Positions 1 through 7,459 of a stretch of DNA of 45,166 nucleotides are shown here, piece after piece. Numbering within the stretch: position 1 is the first letter of the stretch; the number at the start of each line of letters is the position of its first letter. This DNA is from JAXHTH01 sp034211115 (GTDB lineage Bacteria > Planctomycetota > Phycisphaerae > Phycisphaerales > SM1A02), in assembly GCA_034211115.1 (NCBI GenBank), contig JAXHTH010000277.1, positions 1 to 45,166 of the forward strand, given 5' to 3'. The notes beneath the pieces were generated by a model, which was not told the origin of the DNA, made no database searches, and worked only from the letters and a program-made list of their open reading frames with translations. The position numbers and the translations under genes are program-made.

Positions 1-909
1 GTCCGCCTCCCGGACGATGTGCAGGGCGGCCTTGCTCCTGACGATCTCGGTCCGCGTCTCGTAGCAGGGCTTGTCGATCCGGGCGACGAGGCCGCAGTTG
101 AATCGGCTGGTGAGCCGCTCCTCGAGGTCGGGGATCTCGTTGGGCGGTGCGTCCGAACTGAGCACGATTTGCCGGTTCCCCTGGTAGAGGCAGTTGAACG
201 TGTGGAAGAATTCCTCCTGCGTTCGGTCACGCTTCGACAGGTCGTGGATATCGTCGATGACGAGCATGTCGACGTTGCGGAAGCGATGCCGGAAGCCTGC
301 CATCTGGCCCGCCTGCACCGCGTCCAGAAACTGCGTCATGAACCCGTCGCAGGACGTGTAGTAGATGCGCAGGGTCGCGTTGGCGCGCATCGCCGTCTGG
401 CAGATGGCCTGGAGGAGGTGCGTCTTGCCCAGGCCGACGCCGGCATGAATGAAGAACGGGTTGTACGCGCGTCCCGGTTTGCGGGCCACCGCGCTGGCCG
501 CGGCATGGGCGAGTCGGTTGCCCGGCCCGACGATGAAGTTCTCGAACGAAAAGTCGGGGCTGAGCAGCATGTCTTCGTCGAAGGCCGTCGGGGGGCGGTA
601 GGCGCCGCTCTCCGCCGTCGCGGGTGCGGCGGCGTCGTGCTCGCGGCTCTCCTCGGCCAGCTCGTCCTCACCGACGAACCGAACCACCAGGAGCCTGCCG
701 GTGACGGCCTGGGCGGCTTCCTGGAACTGCCTCACGCATGACCGCCGCAGGTACTTGAGCTGGACGAGCTCGCGGACGAGGAGCTTGAGCGTCCCGCCGG
801 AAACCTCCAGGGCTTCGATGTCGTCAAACCAGTGACGACACATGCTGGCGTGGTGCTTTCTCAGGTGCGCAAGGATCGCATCCCTGAGTTGTGGATCCGG
901 TCGCCCCAT
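1..909 (-). CDS. dnaA: Chromosomal replication initiator DnaA, 5' part (runs off the left edge)
   Basis: AAA+ initiator that binds the origin and opens DNA. 303 codons are visible; the C-terminal part, including the DNA-binding domain IV, lies outside the window. Residues 1-70 resemble the N-terminal domain I, followed by a short linker, and the AAA+ core begins near residue 117 (SPDFSFENFIVGPGNRLAH). Walker A is GVGLGKTH (157-164), Walker B is VDMLVIDD (213-220), and the sensor-type segment SSDAPPNEIPDLEERLTSRF lies at 251-270. The ATG at 909 is the first in-frame start giving a normal-length domain I. No clear Shine-Dalgarno sequence is seen. The reading frame is open to base 1 with no stop. 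Family assignment is secure from the AAA+ motifs. Confidence 0.95.
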   Translation of the reverse strand, partial: MGRPDPQLRDAILAHLRKHHASMCRHWFDDIEALEVSGGTLKLLVRELVQLKYLRRSCVRQFQEAAQAVTGRLLVVRFVGEDELAEESREHDAAAPATAESGAYRPPTAFDEDMLLSPDFSFENFIVGPGNRLAHAAASAVARKPGRAYNPFFIHAGVGLGKTHLLQAICQTAMRANATLRIYYTSCDGFMTQFLDAVQAGQMAGFRHRFRNVDMLVIDDIHDLSKRDRTQEEFFHTFNCLYQGNRQIVLSSDAPPNEIPDLEERLTSRFNCGLVARIDKPCYETRTEIVRSKAALHIVREAD

Positions 910-1081
910 CAATGCTGCCTCGACAAGGGGATCGGTGACAGGTGGATGATCGCTGGCGAGCACCCGGCTTCCCACCAGCCGGTTCGGGTGCGGCGCACGT
1001 GCTCGTGCAGCGGAGGTGCACACAATCTACGGGGGCGCACCGGCATCGTCAACCACGCAGTGGCGGCCCGGCCGGGACACG
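910..1081. other. Intergenic region upstream of dnaA
   Basis: 172 bases between the dnaA start and the stop of the metallo-hydrolase gene. I see no array of DnaA boxes and no AT-rich unwinding stretch, so nothing here argues for a replication origin. A promoter for dnaA presumably lies here, but no convincing -35/-10 pair was found. Confidence 0.5.
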
Positions 1082-1999
1082 TCAGGAGCCGGACTTCTCC
1101 GCCACCTCCGCCGCCTGCTGCTCGTAGCGCTGCCGGTTGCTGCGGTGGTCCATGAGGAAGTGGACGCGTTGAGCCTGCTCCTCCCCGATGAGCCTGACGA
1201 GCTGTGTCCGCGCCCGAAGCAGGTTGGTGCGCCGGGAGAGGTGGCAGAGCACGACCGCCTCGGCCTCCCAGACCTTCAGCAGGGCCGCGATGTCATCCAC
1301 GTGCAGATGCTTGCCCACCGCGGCCCGGGCGCGATGATCAGGCTCGAAAAACGTGCACTCGGAGATCATGATCTTCGCGTGCACGAACTCGTCCCGGTAC
1401 AGGGCCGGGGTCAGCTCGGTGTCGCCCGTGTAGCCCACCAGGGGGATGTCCAGCGTTCGCGTGATCTCGACCCCCTGGGCCTTCAGATCCCGCAACTGCT
1501 CCTGCGGCCGGTCGTAGAACTCCTCCTTGAGCTTGCTCCGCCGCTCGACGACCGTAAACCCCAGTGCGGGTACGGTATGGCTCATTTCGACGGCACGGAG
1601 GAAGATGTTGTTCTTGATCTCGACCTGGGCATCCGGCTCGAGAGGAATGATCTCGTGTTGCGTGTGCTGCTGCTCCAGCTCGATCCAGCTCCGCATCATC
1701 CGGCGCAGCGGCTCGGCGAGCGCGGGATGGCACAGACAGGTTCCCAGGCCCATGCGCTGAAACATCCGCTGGCTGAAGTAGTACGGCAGCCCGCCGATGT
1801 GATCCATGTGGCCGTGACTGAGGGCCACGTACGGGCTGCTCAGCGCGATCCGCGGGCACATCCCGATGTCGAAGGTGACATCGAGCTCCGGGACCTGCAC
1901 CACCGTCTGCTCACCGGCGACACTGATCCCCTGCACCCGGAACGGGGGCACGTACAGAAACCCGACCTGCCCCGTGCGGGGCGGAGCCTTCGGGAGCAT
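1082..1999 (-). CDS. MBL-fold metallo-hydrolase, ribonuclease Z-like
   Basis: Predicted zinc-dependent phosphodiesterase of the metallo-beta-lactamase fold, 305 aa. The signature HxHxDH is seen as SHGHMDHIGG (H62, H64, D66, H67). It is followed by a second-half histidine in EMSHTVPALGF, the bridging aspartate in GYTGDTEL, and a final histidine in LCHLSRRTN. This order and spacing match tRNase Z-type enzymes better than beta-lactamases or glyoxalase II. The ATG at 1999 is chosen because GGAGG lies 8 bases upstream; a longer open frame to 2083 lacks such a site. It is transcribed away from the tRNA gene. Whether it matures tRNA 3' ends or is a paralogue with another substrate cannot be told from sequence. 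The adjacent tRNA gene lacks an encoded CCA, so 3' processing is needed. Confidence 0.8.
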   Translation of the reverse strand: MLPKAPPRTGQVGFLYVPPFRVQGISVAGEQTVVQVPELDVTFDIGMCPRIALSSPYVALSHGHMDHIGGLPYYFSQRMFQRMGLGTCLCHPALAEPLRRMMRSWIELEQQHTQHEIIPLEPDAQVEIKNNIFLRAVEMSHTVPALGFTVVERRSKLKEEFYDRPQEQLRDLKAQGVEITRTLDIPLVGYTGDTELTPALYRDEFVHAKIMISECTFFEPDHRARAAVGKHLHVDDIAALLKVWEAEAVVLCHLSRRTNLLRARTQLVRLIGEEQAQRVHFLMDHRSNRQRYEQQAAEVAEKSGS

Positions 2000-2153
2000 T
2001 GAAAACCTCCTTCGATCGCGCTTTCGCCCGATCGGGATCAATCCACGTGGCGACCATCGTAGGCAATACGGGGGCCCGGTCAACCGGGAATCGTCGGCTC
2101 CAGGGGCCGGCGCTGGACGACGCCTGCCGGGGCTCGATCCCGCCGGTTGGCGA

Positions 2154-2181
2154 TTGACCGATCCGAACTTCGGGCTATCCT
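2154..2181 (+). promoter_or_regulatory. Promoter of tRNA-Glu
   Basis: A -35 hexamer TTGACC (2154-2159; 5 of 6 to consensus) and a -10 hexamer TATCCT (2176-2181; 4 of 6) are separated by 16 bases. The -10 ends 15 bases before the mature tRNA 5' end, leaving room for a short 5' leader. Confidence 0.6.
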
Positions 2182-2196
2182 CATGTCCGCTGCTGC

Positions 2197-2269
2197 GCCC
2201 CGTTCGTCTAGTGGCCTAGGACGCCGGGTTCTCATCCCGGTAACAGGGGTTCGAGTCCCCTACGGGGTG
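2197..2269 (+). tRNA. tRNA-Glu (anticodon CTC)
   Basis: A complete 73-base cloverleaf. The acceptor stem GCCCCGT/ACGGGGT closes with a G1-U72 wobble and discriminator G2269. The anticodon stem CCGGG/CCCGG holds loop TTCTCAT with anticodon CTC. The T-arm is AGGGGTTCGAGTCCCCT. The D-arm TCGTCTAGTGGCCTAGGA is typical of tRNA-Glu. The 3' CCA is not encoded (the next bases are CTT), so it must be added after 3' trimming. Confidence 0.95.
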
Positions 2270-2299
2270 CTTTTCTCTCAGAAGGTCTGATCGGGACGC

Positions 2300-2322
2300 G
2301 CCCGCGGTCGCCGGCCGCGGGC
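2300..2322 (+). terminator. GC-rich hairpin downstream of tRNA-Glu
   Basis: Perfect 8-bp stem GCCCGCGG/CCGCGGGC with a 7-base loop, 31 bases after the tRNA. There is no clear U-tract, so termination is only a possibility. The rest of the 2270-2547 gap shows no further gene or clear promoter. Confidence 0.3.
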
Positions 2323-2547
2323 TGTCTCTGCGCTGTCTGAGGCACGGCGACCATCACCGCCCTGGCCTCGGTCACTCTTTTTGGTTCATGTAAGGGTTCC
2401 CGGCCGCGGACCACGGGCCGTGCAGGCGGGCGGTCACTCTCCCTCCATGAATATGACCCGCCCCAGACGGGTTGGCTCCTCCAGCCGGCCGCATATCGGA
2501 CCGGTGCGATTCCTTTCGCCGCAACCCGCGAGGAGGAGGCCTTCCCC

Positions 2548-3753
2548 ATGTCGACGACCGGCAGTCCGACCACCACGCCCGGGATCCGAACGACGACCAA
2601 TCCGCTTGATCTGATCGATGTTGATCACGTGCGCTTCTATGTGGGCAACGCCCGGCAGGCCGCGGTCTTCTACGCCTACGCCTTCGGCTTTCAGATCGAG
2701 CAGGTCAGCGACCTGACGACCGGCAGCCGGGAGGAAGCATCGTACCTGCTCACGCAGGGCAATATCCGTCTTTTGCTCACCTCCGGCCTGCACAAGGACC
2801 ATCCGGCCCAACAGGAGGTGAGCCGGTACGGGGACGGTGTGAAGGACATCGCCCTCACCGTCGACGATGCGGCCGCGGCGTGGGAGCGCGCGACCGCCAA
2901 CGGCGGCGAGAGCGCCTACGCGCCCGTCGAGTTTGCCGACGAGCACGGCAGCATCGTCATGGCGGGTGTTCAGACCTACGGCCGGGTGGTGCACAGCTTC
3001 GTCAGCCGCTCGGGCGGGTACGCGCTGGACAACGTCCGCCGCGGCGGCGCCTTCGCACCCCGCTTCCGCGAGGCGGGCCACTCCGCCTTGAACGAGTACA
3101 ACCGTGCCAACCCCTGCGGGCTCATGTTCCTCGACCACTGCGTGGGAAACGTCGAGGAAGGGAAGATGAATGACTGGGTGAAGTGGTACGAGAGCGTCCT
3201 CGAGTTCTCGATGTTCAAGCACTTCGACGATCAGGACATCTCGACCGAGTACTCGGCCCTCATGTCCAAGGTCATGGCCTCGGGCAATCATCTCATCAAG
3301 ATGCCCATCAACGAGCCGGCCGAGGGGAAGAAGAAGAGCCAGATCCTCGAGTATCTGGAGTGGCACGACATGACGCCCGGCGTGCAGCACCTGGCCTTCC
3401 GCACCGATGACGGCCTGCACTCCGTGGCCGCCCTTCGCAACCGCGGCGTGGACTTCCTCACCATACCCGAGGTCTATTACGACACCGTCTGGCAGCGCGT
3501 CGACACCATGCTCCGCGAGCACGGTCATGAGCCGGTGCGCGAGGATCACGAGCGCATCCGCGATCTGGGGATTCTCGTCGATGCCGACGACGAAGGGTAT
3601 CTCCTCCAGCTCTTCACGAAGCCGCTGCAGGACCGGCCGACGCTGTTCTTCGAGATCATCTGCCGCCGCGGCAGCCAGTCCTTCGGCAAGGGCAACTTCA
3701 AGGCCCTCTTCGAAGCCCTCGAACTCGAGCAGGAGCGCCGGGGGAACCTCTGA
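2548..3753 (+). CDS. hpd: 4-hydroxyphenylpyruvate dioxygenase
   Basis: Non-haem iron(II) dioxygenase that converts 4-hydroxyphenylpyruvate to homogentisate in tyrosine breakdown; cytoplasmic, 401 aa. Two VOC-type halves are visible: the first from about residue 22, the second from about 190. The facial triad is H197 (LDHCVGNV), H281 (GVQHLAF) and E369 (LFFEIICRRGSQSFGKGNF). The C-terminal GKGNFKALFEALE segment that gates the active site is intact. The start is supported by GGAGGAGG upstream. It is the first step of a pathway completed by hmgA (4589) and fahA (7460, opposite strand), so the gene is not in one operon with its partners. The family's usual length and all key residues are present. 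Confidence 0.96.
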   Translation: MSTTGSPTTTPGIRTTTNPLDLIDVDHVRFYVGNARQAAVFYAYAFGFQIEQVSDLTTGSREEASYLLTQGNIRLLLTSGLHKDHPAQQEVSRYGDGVKDIALTVDDAAAAWERATANGGESAYAPVEFADEHGSIVMAGVQTYGRVVHSFVSRSGGYALDNVRRGGAFAPRFREAGHSALNEYNRANPCGLMFLDHCVGNVEEGKMNDWVKWYESVLEFSMFKHFDDQDISTEYSALMSKVMASGNHLIKMPINEPAEGKKKSQILEYLEWHDMTPGVQHLAFRTDDGLHSVAALRNRGVDFLTIPEVYYDTVWQRVDTMLREHGHEPVREDHERIRDLGILVDADDEGYLLQLFTKPLQDRPTLFFEIICRRGSQSFGKGNFKALFEALELEQERRGNL

Positions 3754-3777
3754 TCATCAGGAAACCGCCCTGGAAGA

Positions 3778-3806
3778 ACACCCCGGACGATCGACGTCCG
3801 GGGTGT
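3778..3806. terminator. Bidirectional hairpin between hpd and a convergent gene
   Basis: Perfect 11-bp stem ACACCCCGGAC/GTCCGGGGTGT with a 7-base loop, 24 bases after the hpd stop and 3 bases from the stop of the convergent gene. U-tracts are poor on both strands, but the position fits a shared terminator. Confidence 0.6.
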
Positions 3807-3809
3807 CCT

Positions 3810-4169
3810 TCATCGATGCTTTTCCTTCGATCGTTTCTTCCGTTTTCCGCGCGCCGCCTCGAACACGCAGCGGGCGTACGACTCCGACACGGTCGCGAAC
3901 TCGCACTCGCGCACGTCCAGCGTTCTCATCTCTCCGCCGGGCAGCCGGACGAACACGTGCGGCAGACACACCGCCTTGACCTTCATCGGCGGGAACGGAT
4001 CGGACGGCAGCCACCGCACGCGAATCGGTTCGCGCGAGCGCCACTGACCCTCCTCGCAGCGCACGATGGGCGGCGCGAACTCGCTGATCCAGTACAGCAC
4101 CGTGACGCACATCCCTTCGCGGATGTCCTCCGGCGCCAGCTTACGCGCGATGTCGGTGTTGTGATCCAT
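3810..4169 (-). CDS. Small conserved hypothetical protein (planctomycete type)
   Basis: 119 aa, basic C-terminus (RGKRKKRSKEKHR), no signal peptide or membrane segment. The middle contains APEDIREGMCVTVL and a MKVKAVCLPHVFVRLPGG motif followed by MRTLDVRECEFATV. I recognise this pattern from short hypothetical proteins recurring in Planctomycetes, but know no function. The beta-rich pattern suggests a small barrel fold. I place the start at ATG 4169; a longer frame to 4250 adds 27 Arg-rich residues unlike the rest. The Shine-Dalgarno sequence is weak (CAGGGAA). It lies convergent to hpd and divergent from hmgA. Confidence 0.65.
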   Translation of the reverse strand: MDHNTDIARKLAPEDIREGMCVTVLYWISEFAPPIVRCEEGQWRSREPIRVRWLPSDPFPPMKVKAVCLPHVFVRLPGGEMRTLDVRECEFATVSESYARCVFEAARGKRKKRSKEKHR

Positions 4170-4588
4170 GACAGGTTCCCTGCCGAAGAGGGTCCTCGGA
4201 GACAGACAGACCGGGCGTGCGACCGCCTCGGGCCGCCGCCTGATCACCATTGGCGTCCGTCTGGGACGGGGTCAGCCCGGCGCCAGATCGCGTAATCGAC
4301 CGGCGCGCGGCATCTCCTCGCCCAGCCGGGCTGGGCGAACGCCTGAACCGTGATGGTCTGGCTTCAGGAGACGCATGGCTTGAGCCTTTGCAGGGAACGG
4401 AAAGGCCGCATCATGCGCCGATGGGGCACGCTGTCAAGGATTTTCTCGTGCTTTTATCCTGAAAAGTTCTGCCGCGGCTCTCATCCCGCCGGCGCCGCCC
4501 AATTCGGGGAATGCCACGGGGGACAAGTGACGTTAGAAAGAGGCGATCGATTGCCGCATCCTGTTTCACCAGACAAGGCCTGATCACC
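4170..4588. other. Divergent intergenic region upstream of hmgA
   Basis: 419 bases without a supported gene. It contains a perfect 8-bp hairpin CGCCCAGC-CGG-GCTGGGCG (4319-4337) and a locally AT-richer stretch around 4436-4466 with a TATCCT hexamer (4455-4460) that could be a -10. No convincing -35 accompanies it. The promoter of hmgA most likely lies here. Confidence 0.4.
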
Positions 4589-5869
4589 ATGCCGTACTAC
4601 ACCAACCTCGGCCAGTTGCCGCCCAAGCGGCACATCCAGTTCCGCCGCCCCGATGGCGCCCTCTACTCCGAGGAGGTCTTCGGTACCGAGGGATTCGTCG
4701 GCCCCACCTCGACGCTCTATCACATCCACCCGCCCACGCAGGTGACGGGCTGGAAGGCCGTCTACTCCACGAAGGCCGAGTACGTCGAGACGGACGTCAT
4801 GCGCATGCGGCACCTCAAGACCGCCCCCATGCCCGCGAAGGGCGATCCGATCACCGGCCGCGTCGTCCTCTTCGGAAACAGCGACTGCGAGATGAGCCTC
4901 TGCGCGCCCGCCGAGCCGATGGAGTACCACTTCAAGAACGGCCAGGGCGATGAGTGCATCTTCATCCACCACGGCTCGGGCACCGTGTACACCTCCTTCG
5001 GCACCCTGCGCTTCCGCCGCAAGGACTACATCATCATTCCCAAGGGCACCATCTATCGAATGGTGTTCGACGACCAGCCGGCGGGCGAGCCGAACCCGCG
5101 ATTCCTCGTCATCGAGACCGTCAACGGTTCGCACATCCTCCCTCCGCCGCGGTATCTGTCGAAGAAGACGGCTCAATTCCTCGAGCACGCTCCGTACTGC
5201 GAGCGCGACCTCCGGCCCCCGGAATTGCCGTTGACCTACGACGAGGCGGGCGATTTCGAGGTGCGCATCAAGGCCCGCGACTGCGTGCACAGCTACATCT
5301 ACGACCACCACCCGCTCGATGTCGTCGGCTGGGACGGCTGCTACTACCCGTACCTGTTCAACATCGACGAGTTCAGCCCGATCACCGGCGCGCTGCACAT
5401 GCCGCCGCCGATCCATCAGACCTTCGAAGCGCACAACTTCGTCATCTGCTCGTTCTGCCCGCGGCGGCTGGATTATCATCCCCAGGCGGTCCCCGTGCCG
5501 TACAACCACAGCAACCTCGACAGCGATGAGGTGCTGTATTACGTCGAGGGCGATTACAAGGCGCGCAAGGGCATCGAGGTCGGCTCCATCACCGCCCACC
5601 CGCAGGGCATCCCGCACGGCCCGCACCCGGGCACCGTCGAGAAGTCGCTGGGCAAGGAGTGGACGACGGAACTGGCCGTGATGTGCGACACCTTCCGGCC
5701 TCTCTTCCCGACGAAGGCCGCGCTGGAGCTGGACGACCCGGCCTATCCGGAAAGCTGGAAGGGCGAGCACTTTCCGACGACCGCCGGCACACACGCTCCC
5801 AACGGCGAAGCCGAGCCGGCCGCGCCAACGCCGCAGCGCGAACCCGCCGCCGTCGACACCAGCGGCTGA
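4589..5869 (+). CDS. hmgA: Homogentisate 1,2-dioxygenase
   Basis: Fe(II) dioxygenase that opens the homogentisate ring to maleylacetoacetate; cupin fold, 426 aa. Probable metal ligands by motif: H307 and E314 in NHSNLDSDEVLYYVEG, and H343 in HPQGIPHGPHPG. DVVGWDGCYYPYLFNI (about 244-259) matches the conserved substrate-pocket region of the family. The start MPYYTNLG at 4589 is preferred over an upstream frame start at 4511 whose extra residues look non-coding; the ribosome site AAGG is weak and distant. The C-terminus after about residue 385 is an Ala/Pro/Thr-rich tail probably without catalytic role. It takes the product of hpd and feeds fahA; no maleylacetoacetate isomerase is visible in this window. 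Confidence 0.94.
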   Translation: MPYYTNLGQLPPKRHIQFRRPDGALYSEEVFGTEGFVGPTSTLYHIHPPTQVTGWKAVYSTKAEYVETDVMRMRHLKTAPMPAKGDPITGRVVLFGNSDCEMSLCAPAEPMEYHFKNGQGDECIFIHHGSGTVYTSFGTLRFRRKDYIIIPKGTIYRMVFDDQPAGEPNPRFLVIETVNGSHILPPPRYLSKKTAQFLEHAPYCERDLRPPELPLTYDEAGDFEVRIKARDCVHSYIYDHHPLDVVGWDGCYYPYLFNIDEFSPITGALHMPPPIHQTFEAHNFVICSFCPRRLDYHPQAVPVPYNHSNLDSDEVLYYVEGDYKARKGIEVGSITAHPQGIPHGPHPGTVEKSLGKEWTTELAVMCDTFRPLFPTKAALELDDPAYPESWKGEHFPTTAGTHAPNGEAEPAAPTPQREPAAVDTSG

Positions 5870-5898
5870 TCGGCGCACGCTCGGCTTGCACGGAGGTG

Positions 5899-5974
5899 GC
5901 ACGACGCTCCGCGTCGTGCGGCCATCTCTTTCGCGACAATGTGGACCGAAGCCCCCGCGGATTTCCATCCGCGG
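5899..5974. repeat. Two adjacent palindromes (REP-like)
   Basis: Two perfect hairpins 35 bases apart lie just downstream of hmgA. The first is GCACGACGC-TCC-GCGTCGTGC (5899-5919, 9-bp stem). The second is CCGCGGAT-TTCC-ATCCGCGG (5955-5974, 8-bp stem). The first may terminate hmgA transcription. The pair could also be a dispersed repetitive palindrome, which this window alone cannot show. Confidence 0.45.
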
Positions 5975-6011
5975 CTATGGTAATGGCGCTTACAGACACG
6001 GGGACCCCGCC

Positions 6012-7404
6012 ATGACCGATTCGTCTCAAGGCCGTCGCAGACCCTGGTACCGCCCGCGGAACGTGATCCTCGCGATCGTGCTCGTCATTCTGCTGGTCTG
6101 CGGGTGGGCAGTCCTCGAAACATGGCGCGCCTACACGGCCGAACCCGCCGTCACCATCGACAGTCGCGCTGAACTGACCGCTCTTTGCGAATCCCGGCAG
6201 CCGCCCGGCGCGAACGGCTGGATCCCGCTGGCTGCCGTGCTGGATCGCGTCGAAGCGGCGCAGCGATTGGATCGCTCAAGCGAAGTCCCTTCTTGAAGAT
6301 GACCAGTTCATCGACGACCTGCGCGCAGCGCTGGCGAAACCACGATTCATCCGACCATGGCGATCCGAGGGCATGTTGATCATGACCGAGATGTTGCCGT
6401 TCGTTTCTCCTGCGCGATCCCTTGGCGATGCCCTCGCGGAGCGCGCCCGCCTCGCCGCCGTGTCGGACCACTGGCCGACCGCTGTCGATTCCTTCCGACT
6501 CTGCGCGCGCCTCGGAGATGCCATCGCGGTGCAGCCAAGCACTATCTGTATGCTCGTCGGTGCTGACATCCAGACAAAGGCTCTCACCGAGGCAAGGCAT
6601 CTGCTGAACGAATATGGTCTGTCTTCGGAAACGGCCGCGCAGATCTCCGACATTGTGTCGGATCTCATCGATGTTCCCGGCGAGCGAGCCGTCGAGATCA
6701 ACCATCTCGACACCAGGGACGCCCTGCAATGGACACACGGCGCCGGCGGCTACGCTCTGCCCCTGGTGACGCTGTTTGACAGCGTCGTCACATCGGGAGG
6801 ACTCGTGGGGATGACTCCCGTCGATCCGGAGAACGATGAACGAACGCTGATGCGCGCGGCGATCGCTCGATGGTATCTGGCGACTCACGCCGAGAACATC
6901 GCCCTCGCCGATCGCTGGCACGACGGTCTTGCCTCGCGCGCGGCGCGCCCCTTCCCGTCGCGCTGGGATGACTGGCCGCCCGCCGAACTCAGCGCCGCCA
7001 TCAAGGACCCGCGACACGCAGTTCTTGCGTACTTCCTGGCCAAGATCGAGCGGGCTGTCGATGAGCAGGATGTGCTTGACCTGCAGCGCGGCGCGACGTT
7101 AATCATGACCGCAATCGAGCGGTACACGGCCCGCCATCAGCAGCCACCGGACACGCTCCGGAAGCTTACGCCGGGATTCCTCGACACGCTGCCGAACGAT
7201 CCGCTCTCCGGCGAGCCGTTCGGGTATCGTCGGCTTGACGACGATCCGCACAACCGCGCTTATGTGCTTTACAGCCTCGGTCCCGACAGAGTCGACGACG
7301 GGGCCCTGCCCGAACAGCCACCGTCGACGATTGAACTCATATTCCGGCCCGAGGACGTGGACATCGTTCTGAACCCTCCGCGGCGCGAAGGGCTGGGTCG
7401 ATGA
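6012..7404 (+). pseudogene. Membrane-anchored protein with pseudopilin-like C-terminus, frameshifted
   Basis: The first part (6012-6296) encodes an N-terminal membrane helix (VILAIVLVILLVCGWAVLETW, residues about 18-38) and then stops shortly after residue 80. The frame one base later continues without a break to 7404. Its reading around 6265-6372 gives plausible protein (DWIAQAKSLLEDDQFIDDL) running straight into the 343-residue downstream part. Joining the frames between about 6252 and 6268 gives a protein of about 463 aa. The span is one base longer than a multiple of three, so a single-base insertion explains it. The C-terminus (LPNDPLSGEPFGYRR ... YVLYSLGPDRVDDG) resembles planctomycete proteins with a pseudopilin-like ending. 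Function unknown. It may be a true pseudogene or a sequencing or assembly error. The start ATG 6012 lacks a strong ribosome site. Confidence 0.7.
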
Positions 7405-7432
7405 TTGCGATGCGGTGATCGCTGTCTCACCG

Positions 7433-7451
7433 CCGCGGCCCTCCGCGTTTC
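7433..7451 (+). repeat. Third (partial) copy of the fahA-flanking repeat
   Basis: The 19-mer CCGCGGCCCTCCGCGTTTC is identical to 8940-8958. It sits in the 55-base gap between the frameshifted gene and the fahA stop, so fahA is bracketed by copies of the same short repeat. Confidence 0.6.
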
Positions 7452-7459
7452 GAATCCTC

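Noticed and set aside
886..1081. Possible replication origin near dnaA (one TGTGGATCC at 891-899)
   Set aside because: Only one 7-of-9 match to a DnaA box, inside the coding region, with no cluster and no AT-rich element.
6240..6300. Programmed ribosomal frameshift in the membrane-anchored gene
   Set aside because: No slippery sequence or downstream pseudoknot is apparent; a single-base indel is simpler.
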